Source of the DNA: Psychrobacter sanguinis | Lineage (GTDB): Bacteria; Pseudomonadota; Gammaproteobacteria; Pseudomonadales; Moraxellaceae | Reading direction: 5' to 3' | Assembly (NCBI RefSeq): GCF_020736705.1 | Contig: NZ_CP085990.1 | Coordinates: 2,232,001 to 2,296,000, forward strand | Length of the DNA: 64,000 nucleotides | In this document: in pieces, positions 45,830-54,423 of the stretch | Numbering within the stretch: position 1 is the first letter of the stretch | How the letters are laid out: each line of letters begins with the position of its first letter | Translations under genes and position numbers: made by a program | Notes under the pieces: model-generated | Told to the model about the DNA's origin: nothing | The model's database searches: none | The model's input: only the letters and a program-made list of their open reading frames with translations

Positions 45830-45848
45830 ATAAATGATAATCATTATT
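45830..45848. promoter_or_regulatory. Fur box upstream of the TonB-dependent receptor
   Basis: AATGATAATCATTAT lies inside a 19-bp window that matches the classical Fur consensus at about 15 of 19 positions, some 75-90 bp before the receptor ATG. It predicts iron repression. Confidence 0.8.
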
Positions 45849-45920
45849 ATTAACTTTATCGTTAATATGAAATCCCTTAAATATTTTTGTGAAATTTAGT
45901 CCAAAACAAGAGTAGACATT

Positions 45921-47954
45921 ATGCGTATACCTCATTGCAACCCTTTATCTCCTTTATCCATCGCTATAGCCACGGTACTTTGTACTCAAATTGCTAATGC
46001 GGCAACTGATGTTCCTACTATGACGATGCAAAAGATAACCGTCACCTCCGATGGCTCAGTACGTGGAAGAGTGCAACAAGACGAAGTGTATACTGATGAA
46101 TATACGCCTGCTCAACAAGCCAACCATTTAAGTGACTTTTTAGAAGTTGTGCCTGGTGTAAGCGTCGGCGGTACCTCTTCTGTTAACCAACGTATTCGTG
46201 TGCGTGGCCTAGATGATACCAATCTAAAAGTATCCATTGATGGGGCGCGTCAAGAAGGGTCTTTGTTTTACCACATGGGTGATGTAACCATTGATCCAGA
46301 CCTGTTAAAGCAAACCGAGGTGGCTGTGGGTAATAACTCAGTAACCTTAGGTAATGATGCCTTAGGCGGTGCAGTAGCCTTTAAAACAGTAGATGCCACT
46401 GATTTACTAAAACCAGGTCAAAAAATCGGTGCCAAGCTGCATGCAGGTTATGCCAGTAATAACGATGAAGTATTAACGTCAGCGACGATATTTGCTGCAC
46501 CGACAGACAATATTGACTTATTGGCTTACTATGGTAAGCGGGATGTGGAATCTGGTGAAGATGGTGAGGGCCGTGAACTATTTGAGGACAGTAAAGGAGA
46601 GAATATTTTATTAAAAGCGGGCGCTACTGTCGCTGATGATCATCATATTGGTGCTAGCTTTAGTCGTACTGAAAAGAAAGGTATCTTTCCATTTCGCCCA
46701 GATTTTCCTTCAAGACCTGAAGACCCTATCCCGCAGCAAGTTAAACGCGACACTTACAATGTAGATTATGGTTTTAATCCTGCCAATCCACTCATTGACG
46801 TTTCTGCCAATGCTTATCAAACTAAGACCCGAATTTTACGTGATTCAGATGATAAAGCTGGTTATGAGTTTGATGCTGAAGTAAAAACGACTGGTGCTAA
46901 AATTGAAAATATTAGTATGATTGAGAGCAGTGTTGGCAACCACAATTTAATCGCTGGTGTGGAGCATTATAAAAAAGAATCAGCAATGAGCCGAGACTTT
47001 ACTAAGGCAAGCAGTGATGAGGCCAAAAATACTTCTGTATATCTAGAAGACCAATGGCGCTTGGACAAACTTACCTTAACGCCTGGTGTTCGTTATGATC
47101 GTTATGAGTCACCTAAATTTGTATCAGATGGCAAGACTTATAATAATGTAGTAGGTGCATTAGCAGCCAGCTATGAAATCGCCCCAAACACACAAGTATT
47201 TGCCAGCTACACTCAACTGTTTAATGGTCCAGATTTAAGCCAGACCATCTTTAACTCAGATGGCGAGAATACTTTTGTAAATAGAGGTCTGAAGCCAGAA
47301 GAAGGTGACAACTCAGAGGTAGGTATCAGCACCATATTGCGTGGCCTAACTTTAGACAATAATGCGCTGCAGTTAAGTGCCAAGTACTTTAAAACCAATA
47401 TCGAAAACTATCTACAGTTTGTGCGTTCAGGCAATGGACGTGTGGGTCTAAACTGTGATACAGGCAGTCTAGGCGGCAATTGTCAGGGTTCTGTCAATTC
47501 TGATGAAGACTATGAAATCAAAGGGGTAGAGTTGGCAGCCAACTATACAGCCAATAATTTTGGTATGGAGCTGAGTTATTCTCGAGCTCGTAGTGAAGGT
47601 GATAAAACAGGTAATAGCATTCCTTCTGTCAGTGGCGGCACTGCAGACTCAGGCGACCGTTACATGTTCAATTTAAATTATGATCCCACTAAAGAGCTAG
47701 GTCTAGGTTGGCGCAGTACCTATGTGGCTTCAATCACAGATAACAACGGTATTAGTAAGCCAAGCTATGATGTACATGATGTCTATATGAGTTATGCGCC
47801 TCGTCAGTTTCAGGATATAAAAGCCACACTTGGTGTCTATAATATATTTGATGAGACCTATGCCAATCACGCTTCACGCCTAAGTGAAAGCGATGCGACA
47901 ACTGACTTTGAACCAGGTCGTAACATCAAGGCCTCTTTAACCTACCAGTTCTAA
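45921..47954 (+). CDS. TonB-dependent outer membrane receptor, probably haem/haemoglobin type
   Basis: A 677-aa outer-membrane receptor. A signal peptide ends about IANA-A (residue 27). The TonB box is near TMQKITVTSD, followed by the plug domain (about 45-160) with LSDFLEVVPGVSVGGTSSVN, then QRIRVRGLDDTNLKVSIDGA. The beta-barrel ends with LKASLTYQF, with the terminal aromatic residue expected of a barrel. The plug resembles haem/haemoglobin and transferrin-type receptors, but the FRAP/NPNL haem motifs are not evident, so the ligand is uncertain. A Fur box precedes it and an unusually long perfect terminator follows. The energy source is probably TonB-ExbBD at 54.4 kb. Confidence 0.9.
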   Translation: MRIPHCNPLSPLSIAIATVLCTQIANAATDVPTMTMQKITVTSDGSVRGRVQQDEVYTDEYTPAQQANHLSDFLEVVPGVSVGGTSSVNQRIRVRGLDDTNLKVSIDGARQEGSLFYHMGDVTIDPDLLKQTEVAVGNNSVTLGNDALGGAVAFKTVDATDLLKPGQKIGAKLHAGYASNNDEVLTSATIFAAPTDNIDLLAYYGKRDVESGEDGEGRELFEDSKGENILLKAGATVADDHHIGASFSRTEKKGIFPFRPDFPSRPEDPIPQQVKRDTYNVDYGFNPANPLIDVSANAYQTKTRILRDSDDKAGYEFDAEVKTTGAKIENISMIESSVGNHNLIAGVEHYKKESAMSRDFTKASSDEAKNTSVYLEDQWRLDKLTLTPGVRYDRYESPKFVSDGKTYNNVVGALAASYEIAPNTQVFASYTQLFNGPDLSQTIFNSDGENTFVNRGLKPEEGDNSEVGISTILRGLTLDNNALQLSAKYFKTNIENYLQFVRSGNGRVGLNCDTGSLGGNCQGSVNSDEDYEIKGVELAANYTANNFGMELSYSRARSEGDKTGNSIPSVSGGTADSGDRYMFNLNYDPTKELGLGWRSTYVASITDNNGISKPSYDVHDVYMSYAPRQFQDIKATLGVYNIFDETYANHASRLSESDATTDFEPGRNIKASLTYQF

Positions 47955-47971
47955 TTAACGGATCAGCACTT

Positions 47972-48028
47972 AGCTACAACATAAAAATCCCGCTATCTTT
48001 AAGATAGCGGGATTTTTATGTTGTAGCT
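47972..48028. terminator. Very long perfect inverted repeat acting as a bidirectional terminator
   Basis: Arms 47972-47999 and 48001-48028 are exactly complementary over 28 bp with one central base. The inner GC part (AAAATCCCGCTATCTT) with flanking A and T runs is a typical terminator. The outer 10 bp (AGCTACAACA) extend the stem far beyond what is needed. It lies between convergent genes. Confidence 0.9.
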
Positions 48029-48049
48029 CTGGCTGTTTTTAATCATCTA

Positions 48050-49141
48050 TTATAGCGTGGCACCGTCTTTTAAAAACACTTGGCCTGTTAGCGTCTTATA
48101 CAAGGCACAAACCATGATGACCATACCCAGTAATCCTAAGGCAGGATACAATACATTAATTAGCGTACTGAATGGGAATAAAGAGGCCAATAAAGATAAA
48201 GCCACCAAGCTAATGGTTAAAGTACGAAACCTAGCCGGGTGTTTGTGTGAGTCGTAAAAACGAATAACACAGCCGTATAAGTTGGTCACTGCAGTAGTAA
48301 ATATAGCAATAACTAAGACGACACTAAATAGGATACCAATCGTTGGGCTGATATTGGTGGCAATCTGCAAGAAAGGAATCTGATACTCAATGACATTGCT
48401 CAGATCAGACAATAAGGCCACCGTGATAAACAATAAGCATAGTCCCAATGAGAAACCACCCAATATCCCCGCTTGTCTGAGCGTCTTTAAACTAGATTCT
48501 TTGCCGCCCATCGCCGTCAATGTAGAGGTGGCGAGACTAACGTTATAAGACACATAAACCACGGCTGAAGTCCACCATAGCGGAGTAGCTAAAGTAGGGG
48601 TTAGGTTTTGAAGGCTATTGTCGACTGTGGACAATTGGTCGAAATGAGAAGACAGTGTGATGACCGAGATGCCAATAACACTAAAAATGATAATAGGAGA
48701 GACAATACCTAAAGCCCGTACGGAAGAGGAGAATCCAAAAATAACGGTCGCCAGTGTCATAGCAGCAATGATTAGCTTACCTACGATGACGGGTAACCCC
48801 CAGTATTCATGAATCGCAGCACCGCCGCCTGAAAACATAATACTGACACAGCCGAACATGAAAAACAGCAGAACATAGTCGCCTACAAAGCCTAATTTAT
48901 TACCACACAAATAATTCAATACATCCCGATGACTGCAAGTCTGAAGTCTATTGCCAAGCTCCATAAATACTGAGCCATACCAAATAAACATTATTGTTGT
49001 AAGGATAGCGCCAATAATACCTACCAGACCATAGCCGGCAAAAAACTGCAGCACTTCCTGCCCACTGGCATAGCCGGCACCAATCACAGCGCCTACATAG
49101 ACACCAGCATAACTAATGGCCTTTAAAATCGAGCTACTCAT
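48050..49141 (-). CDS. YkvI-like polytopic membrane protein, putative transporter
   Basis: A 363-aa inner-membrane protein from the ATG at 49141 (MSSSILKAISYAGVYVGAVI), with about ten hydrophobic segments. Family features are GAVIGAGYASGQEVLQFFAGYG at the start, FMFGCVSIMFSGGGAAIHEYW and WWTSAVVYVSYNVSLATSTL, as in YkvI-type proteins distantly related to the APC/amino-acid transporter fold. Substrate unknown. The longer open frame to 49255 runs into the IS end at 49212 and is an artefact of that insertion. The element lies about 70 bp in front of the start and may have displaced the native promoter. Confidence 0.75.
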   Translation of the reverse strand: MSSSILKAISYAGVYVGAVIGAGYASGQEVLQFFAGYGLVGIIGAILTTIMFIWYGSVFMELGNRLQTCSHRDVLNYLCGNKLGFVGDYVLLFFMFGCVSIMFSGGGAAIHEYWGLPVIVGKLIIAAMTLATVIFGFSSSVRALGIVSPIIIFSVIGISVITLSSHFDQLSTVDNSLQNLTPTLATPLWWTSAVVYVSYNVSLATSTLTAMGGKESSLKTLRQAGILGGFSLGLCLLFITVALLSDLSNVIEYQIPFLQIATNISPTIGILFSVVLVIAIFTTAVTNLYGCVIRFYDSHKHPARFRTLTISLVALSLLASLFPFSTLINVLYPALGLLGMVIMVCALYKTLTGQVFLKDGATL

Positions 49142-49211
49142 ATTTTTTACATCCCTATTAAAACTATCTGCTGTACAGCAGTTGAATTGAATTTTCGAAT
49201 TGAAATTTATA

Positions 49212-50330
49212 CCAATTCCAAAAAATAAGGTACAATATAACCAACTCAACAACATAATAGAATCACATGCCGAAAAAAACCCCTAGAAATCATAAACTCA
49301 CAGACCACGATTTTCTGCAATTATCTAAAACAGAAGGCAATGCCAGAGCACGAATCAGACTACTCATGCTGCATCAACTGAGTCAAGGTCATCCTATAGC
49401 GACCGTAGCAGAGAACTTTGGCTATAACCCTAGAAGCGTCTATACCATAAGAAGGAAATACTGGTTGCATGGTATCACTAGTGTCTATGACGCAGCTGGC
49501 AGAGGCAGAAAGAGTCTTTTAGCAGAAAAAGACATAGAACCATTCAAACAAGCGATAGTAGAAGCTCAGCAGCAAAGAGGTGGTGGTAGGCTCACGGCAA
49601 AAGACATCGCACAAATCGCCAAGGAGCAATTTAACGCCAACTATACCCCTAAAGCGATCTATCCTCTCATGAAACGTATTGGTATGAGCTGGGTATCTGC
49701 GCGTAGTCGGCATCCTAAGGCAGATCCTAAAGTCATGGAGGCATATAAAAAAACTTCCTTGAGCAGATAAAGCAAGTTCTACCTGATGGTGTTGATATCA
49801 AGCAAGTTGATATATGGTTTCAGGATGAAACACGTATTGGCCAACAAGGCTCTATCACAAGGGTTTGGCACTATAAAGGACAAAGACCTCGAGTAGTCAG
49901 GCAGCAGCAGTTTGAATCAACTTATCTATTTGGTGCCTTTAATCCGGCGACAGGTGAGAGTGTTGGACTTGTTCTACCTTATGTGAATAAGCAAGCTATG
50001 GCATTGCATATGGAGGAAATCAGTAAAGCTGTTCCCGAAGGTCGGCATGCCGTGGTGGTTATGGATGGGGCGCTATGGCACCAACCAAGTTTGGATCAAG
50101 ACAATGTGACCATGCTTAAATTGCCTCCCTACTCACCTGAGCTTAACCCTGCTGAACAGGTATGGCAGTACCTTAAACAGCATTGGTTATCTAATCGCTG
50201 TTTTGAGAGTTATGATGCGATTGTCGATGCGGCATGTGACGCTTGGAATGCATTGTGTAATCAGACTAACTTAATTAGGTCTATCACTCAGCGGGAGTGG
50301 TGCGACTTGAGTGTTATTTTTTAGAATTGG
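49212..50330 (+). mobile_element. IS630-family insertion sequence, element 1
   Basis: An element of 1119 bp flanked by TA on both sides (49210-49211 and 50331-50332), the target of IS630/Tc1-mariner elements. Terminal inverted repeats of 17 bp (CCAATTCYAAAAAATAA) with one mismatch lie at 49212-49228 and 50314-50330. It contains one transposase gene on the plus strand. Confidence 0.9.
49267..50324 (+). CDS. IS630-family transposase, two frames joined by a -1 shift
   Basis: The first frame (49267-49770, 167 aa) holds the N-terminal HTH domains (LSQGHPIATVAENFGYNPRS and KDIAQIAKEQFNANYTPKAI). The second (open from about 49755 to 50324) holds the DDE catalytic core: DIWFQDETRIGQQG, VVVMDGALWHQP and LPPYSPELNPAEQVWQYL. 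The frames join at a run of seven A (49747-49753): slipping back one base gives AAC TTC CTT GAG after AAA AAA. With the shift, the product would be about 352 aa, the normal size. This may be programmed frameshifting or a one-base deletion; the sequence alone does not decide. Confidence 0.88.
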
Positions 50331-50541
50331 TATTAAAACTAGTTGCTTTGTTCTAGTTAACTGATAATTAATTTTGCGGGGTATATTAACAGTAAGTTAT
50401 AAGAATACAAGGTGTCAGCTTAAACAGTAGCAATTAGAGCGGGTATAAAGAGTAGATATAAAGGGCAGTTATAAAGTAAGGAGGGCTATAAGGGGAGGAC
50501 ATATAGCTAGGCCGGATATGAATCTATGAACTCAAGAAAAT
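50331..50541. other. Spacer between IS element 1 and the DUF305 gene
   Basis: After the IS end there are AT-rich, purine-rich bases (for example around 50440-50515) without an ORF of note, then the terminator of the DUF305 gene. Confidence 0.45.
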
Positions 50542-50573
50542 AAAAAAAGAGGCCTGATATTAATCAGACCTCA
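50542..50573 (-). terminator. Terminator of the DUF305 gene
   Basis: Stem GAGGTCTGAT with ATCAGGCCTC on the minus strand (one wobble pair, a mismatch on the plus strand), followed by seven T on the minus strand. Confidence 0.8.
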
Positions 50574-50633
50574 GTTTATTTAGCTAAGCAGTCAAAACGT
50601 AGCCCCTCATTTATAATTTGAGATCGTTATAAG

Positions 50634-51452
50634 TTAAGAGTGCTGCTGAATCCATTTCTGCATCATATCAATTTCAGACTTTTGGGCATCAATGATGTCC
50701 TGAGCTAGTTTTCTCATTTGCTTGTCTTTCCCGTACTTAATTTGCACCTCAGCCATGGCCACAGCACCTTGGTGGTGAGGTAACATGCCTTTGGCAAACG
50801 CCATGTCGGCATCTTCACTTAGGATGCCTTGCATCATGTCCTCATGCATCGATTTCATACTATCAGCATAAGCTTTATGCATGCCTTTGGTATAATCTTG
50901 CTCCTCAGTATCGGGATGGGTCTCTAGCCAGTTCTCCATTTGTTTAATCTCAGATCCTTGGGCAGCAATGATATCTTCTGCCAGCTTGCGCATGGTTTGA
51001 TCTTTACCATACTTAAGTTGGATTTCGGCCATATCTACTGCTCCTTCATGATGAGGGATCATACCCTTGGCAAATGCCACATCTGCATCGTTGGCTTGGC
51101 TGCCCTCGGTCATATCTTCATGCATGTCATCCATACTGCCTATATATTCTTTACCGAAGTCTGTACTGGCAACGGGCATAGTCATGTCATGATTATTGTG
51201 TTCATCATTAGTATTATGAACATTGTGGCTATCATCATGATCTGTATTGTTATGGCCGTCCTTTGGGGTTTCGGTATTAACCTGAGTATCAGATTCTTTA
51301 GTACTCTCGTTAGAGGCGGGCTGGCAGGCCGCTAATGCCAGTATGGAAGAGCAAAGACCCACTAGGCCAAGTTGTTTGGTTTTTGACAGTTTAGTGGCGA
51401 TAGTTTTGGTTGTGCCGAGGGCGGTACGGTTATCTAAATTAGGGTTGTTCAT
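50634..51452 (-). CDS. Lipoprotein with two tandem DUF305 domains and a His-rich linker
   Basis: A 272-aa exported protein; the ATG at 51452 follows GGAG. A lipobox LAA-C lies at about residue 43 after an unusually long N-terminus. The linker (about 50-95) is very rich in His, Asp and Asn (HNNTDHDDSHNVHNTNDEHN), a likely metal-binding stretch. Two DUF305 copies follow: first with DADVAFAKGMIPHHEGAVDM and second with DADMAFAKGMLPHHQGAVAM, each continuing as YGKD..MRKLA.DII.AQ.SEI. The HH pair in each is the probable metal site. DUF305 proteins are often linked to copper handling; here no copper gene is adjacent. Function is inferred only. Confidence 0.85.
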   Translation of the reverse strand: MNNPNLDNRTALGTTKTIATKLSKTKQLGLVGLCSSILALAACQPASNESTKESDTQVNTETPKDGHNNTDHDDSHNVHNTNDEHNNHDMTMPVASTDFGKEYIGSMDDMHEDMTEGSQANDADVAFAKGMIPHHEGAVDMAEIQLKYGKDQTMRKLAEDIIAAQGSEIKQMENWLETHPDTEEQDYTKGMHKAYADSMKSMHEDMMQGILSEDADMAFAKGMLPHHQGAVAMAEVQIKYGKDKQMRKLAQDIIDAQKSEIDMMQKWIQQHS

Positions 51453-51938
51453 GATATCTCCAAATTCAAAGATGATTTATTTTATATTAAGTAGATTAAA
51501 GCACGCTAATTCGGTTAAGGTCATCAAATAATATTCAATCATAATCACACCTTATAATACAGATAACCTAATGAATTTGGGTGGAAATCTTCCTTTTTAT
51601 ACAGCTACCAGGAGCGGACTGTAAGTGAGTTTTTGCGAGCAATGAGTGCTTCTTGTTAATATGACTATTAACTATTAACTACTAACTACTAACACGGCTA
51701 TTAATAGTCGCCATTAAGCTAATGATAAATAATAAATGACATAAGGTGAAATATGTATCAGCAGATTATAGATTTTTGTTTTCAAGAAGTAGGAACTCAG
51801 AAATTTTTTGAAAAAGATAAAGCATTCGATGAGTTACTCACACAGCGTTTTAAGACTACTTTAGAGCGTGCTACAAGAGCAGAGTTGTTTGCTTGGCGAC
51901 AGCAACCCGAAGGTCGTCTGGCAGAGATTATTGTACTA

Positions 51939-52823
51939 TAGTCATAGCCCTTAAAAACAGTCACACAGCCAAAGAAAATAGAAGAATAACGTATCGATAC
52001 AATCTATTCCCCAATCTTGACGCTTTTTCTTAACCCAAGCCCAAGTTTGCTCAATAGGGTTTAAGTCAGGACTATAAGGCGGTAACCATAGAATAGTGTG
52101 TCCTGAATCTTCAATGGTTTTTTGAATATCAAGGCCCTTATGGAAAGTTGCATTATCCATAACGATCACACTATTAAGGGGAAGTTGTGGTAATAACAGT
52201 TGCTGAGCCCAGCTATGGAATACATCACTATTAACACTACAGTCGTAAAGACCTACTGCGAATAACTGATTATTGTAAATAGCACCTATAGCATTGGTTT
52301 GGTTTTTTAGTTGCCAGTTATGCTCGCCAAAGCACTTCTCACCTTTTTTGGCATAGCCGTAAGGTCTGTAATCATGTGCCTTGAAGCCACTTTCATCTAA
52401 GTAAACGACAGGACGGTTATCTTTTTCATACCAGGCTAACTGCTCAGCGAATAACTGACGTTTTTCTTCATCTGATTTAGGATGATGCAGTGTCTTTTTT
52501 TTGAGTAATACCAAGTCGCTTCAGTGCACGACTGATGCTTCTTTGGCTACAGTTAAGACGTCTTGCTCGTTCTATTTGATAAGCATCTGGATAAAGCTCA
52601 ACATCTGCTTTAAGACTATCGCTATCCACCTTGTAAACAGTATAGACGTAAGCTTTACGCTCAATGTTCTTTTTCCAACGCTGAATTGTCGTTGTACTGA
52701 TTTGATATTCTTCGGCAAGCTCTCGATAACTGTAACCTTCGTCAAGCTTGTCTAATATCATTTGTCTGTAGTCTTTTGAATATGCCATCTTATCAGTGTA
52801 TCTTATTTATGGGGCTATGACTA
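51939..52823 (-). mobile_element. IS630-family insertion sequence, element 2, inside the DUF924 gene
   Basis: An element of 885 bp with TA target duplication at 51937-51938 and 52824-52825 and perfect 12-bp ends (TAGTCATAGCCC) in inverted orientation. It differs from element 1 in length, ends and transposase. Its transposase gene is on the minus strand. Confidence 0.92.
51951..52788 (-). CDS. IS630-like transposase, two frames broken at an A8 run
   Basis: The first frame (52788-52477, 103 aa) has the HTH part (YRQMILDKLDEGYSYRELAE, then QISTTTIQRWKKN). The second (to 51951) has the DDE core: RPVVYLDESGFKAH, NSVIVMDNATFHKG and LPPYSPDLNPIEQTWAWVKK. On the minus strand the frames meet at eight A (52495-52502). 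To pass from the first into the second one must drop one base (+1 or -2), so seven A would give one continuous frame of about 278 aa. The present copy is therefore frame-broken, or it relies on slippage at the A run. Confidence 0.85.
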
Positions 52824-53236
52824 TAGACCAGTTTTCGAGGAATATCTATCGCGATACTGCGAAGGCTTTTGCGCAAGATAAAATGGCTTTGGTATTGGCT
52901 CAAGAGGCAGTAGCAGCAGGGGTATTGCAACAGCTAGACAGTGTGGAGGCACGTCAATTGTTATTAATGCCTTATATGCATAGCGAGTCAAAGCTCATCC
53001 ATGAGCAAGCAGAACAACTGTTTAAGCAATATACTAACGAAGAAGTTTATGGCTTCGAAATCCGTCATAAAGTTATTATTGATCGCTTCGGCCGTTATCC
53101 TCATCGTAATGAGATTTTAGGTCGACAGTCTACTGCTGAGGAGTTAGAGTTTTTAACTCAGCCAAACTCTTCGTTTTAATTCTGACTGATTCAGACTGAT
53201 TGGTACGGATTTAGAGTAGTTTGACTTTCAACAGTG

Positions 53237-53827
53237 TCATTTTGCCGGAATAAGCTCACCTGAAATGGTAATGGGGATGGTAGTACCAAATATGCCAGGG
53301 AATGCTGTTACCCCATAGTCATGGCGGTTGATTACTCCAGTGGCTTTAAAATTTAAGGCAGTACTCTGAGCATTGGCATCGGTTAAAGTTACTTTAACAG
53401 TCATGGGTTTGGTTTGCCCTAATGCGGTGAAATTTCCGGTAACAAAGCCTTCTCGTGGATTAATTAGTTTAACCTTGGTAGAGACAAATTTTAGGGTAGG
53501 GTACTGTCGGGTATTTAACAGCTCTTTTCTACGAATAAAGTAGTCACGGGGCTTAAGGTCAGTATCAATACTATCAGTATAGACGGTAAAGCGTATCTCA
53601 GTATTTTGAGGTTTGGTTTCATCATAATTGATAACCCCCTCCATTTTCTTGAACTTACCCTTAATAATGGCATTTTTTAGGTAAGAAACCTCAAAGTTGA
53701 CTTTAGTCTTTGACGGATTTAACTGCCATTTCTGAGGAGGGGCAGCAGCGGTAGCCATAAGGGGTAGGCACAAAAGGGCAGAGGTACTTAAGGTCTTAAT
53801 AAAACGGGTGGTAGCGGGGGTAAACAT
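53237..53827 (-). CDS. YceI family periplasmic protein
   Basis: A 196-aa protein from the ATG at 53827 (GGAA nine bases upstream); the 17 residues before it in the frame look like an unneeded extension. A signal peptide ends about ATAAA (residue 29). The lipocalin-like YceI fold is clear: WQLNPSKTKVNFEVSYLKNA, then IKGKFKKMEGVINYDETKPQ, TEIRFTVYTDSIDT, RDYFIRRKELLNTRQYPTLK, and VINRHDYGVTAFPGIFG. Members bind isoprenoid-type lipids, and some are stress-induced. It is a single gene divergent from tonB. Confidence 0.92.
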   Translation of the reverse strand: MFTPATTRFIKTLSTSALLCLPLMATAAAPPQKWQLNPSKTKVNFEVSYLKNAIIKGKFKKMEGVINYDETKPQNTEIRFTVYTDSIDTDLKPRDYFIRRKELLNTRQYPTLKFVSTKVKLINPREGFVTGNFTALGQTKPMTVKVTLTDANAQSTALNFKATGVINRHDYGVTAFPGIFGTTIPITISGELIPAK

Positions 53828-54066
53828 GATGAAAATTCCAATAATCAGTAACCATACTGAGTTCAAAATATTAAACAATAATAAATACTTAAATGATTCC
53901 TAGGTGCTTATTCTATCATGTCTATCTTGTAGTCCCGGCATAAAGTAAATTCCTTCTTGCATAGTATGGCAACATAAAAAGTAGCCAAAATGTAAGAAAA
54001 GTGCCAGTTGGAAGGTAGTGCAAGCAAAATGCAATACAAAATAAAATCAACACATAATAAAAGTTA

Positions 54067-54083
54067 TGTTATATTATAACATT
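54067..54083. promoter_or_regulatory. Perfect 8-1-8 AT palindrome, possible operator
   Basis: ATGTTATA-T-TATAACAT is a perfect palindrome in the 596-bp gap between the YceI gene and tonB. It is AT-only apart from one G/C pair, and I cannot name a regulator; chance is possible. Confidence 0.3.
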
Positions 54084-54204
54084 AGTTTCTTTCATAGACT
54101 TAGTATATTAGATACAGTACCCAGATGTTTGAAATATTTTGTATTGCAACAACTTATCATTCTTACTAAGACTCTGAAAACGATAAACCTCAATCAGGAA
54201 TGTA

Positions 54205-54223
54205 AATAATAATAATTCTTATT
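54205..54223. promoter_or_regulatory. Fur-like box upstream of tonB
   Basis: AATAATAATAATTCTTATT agrees with the Fur consensus at 14 of 19 positions and is the centre of a longer inverted repeat (54199-54229, AATGTAAATAA arms). It lies about 200 bp before tonB. Confidence 0.65.
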
Positions 54224-54423
54224 TACATTAAGAGGCTTTTATTGTAATATTTGCGCTTGAAAATAGGTACCAATGAAGCGGATAAATTCAAGCTTTACAA
54301 TGGTGTAAGTCTGCTAAAGGGCTATTTGTGAGTTGACCTATTAAGTAATTGTTTATTAAGTGACCTATTAATTCACTCTCTATTAGATAACTGTGTTCCT
54401 CCCATAAACCTGGCTTTATTTAT

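Larger units (their letters stand above)
51753..53179 (+). pseudogene. DUF924 family protein gene split by an IS630-like insertion
   Basis: The 5' part (51753-51938) codes for MYQQIIDFCFQEVGTQKFFE, then WRQQPEGRLAEIIVL. The 3' part (52826-53179) codes for DQFSRNIYRDTAKAFAQDK, then LLLMPYMHSESKLI and IDRFGRYPHRNEILGR and ends FLTQPNSSF. Joined at the TA target these give one frame of 179 codons with the continuous DUF924 motif LAEIIVLDQFSRNIYRDTA, i.e. a normal-length member. Between the parts lies IS element 2 in opposite orientation. The interruption separates the conserved core, so the present gene is expected to be inactive. DUF924 has no known function. Confidence 0.93.

Noticed and set aside
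48050..49255. Longer start of the YkvI-like gene reaching 49255
   Set aside because: The additional codons extend into the inverted repeat of IS element 1 (from 49212) and include no family sequence; the ATG at 49141 fits the conserved N-terminus.
51655..51715. Run of TAACTA-type repeats before the DUF924 gene
   Set aside because: Degenerate low-complexity sequence without a regular period; no function suggested.
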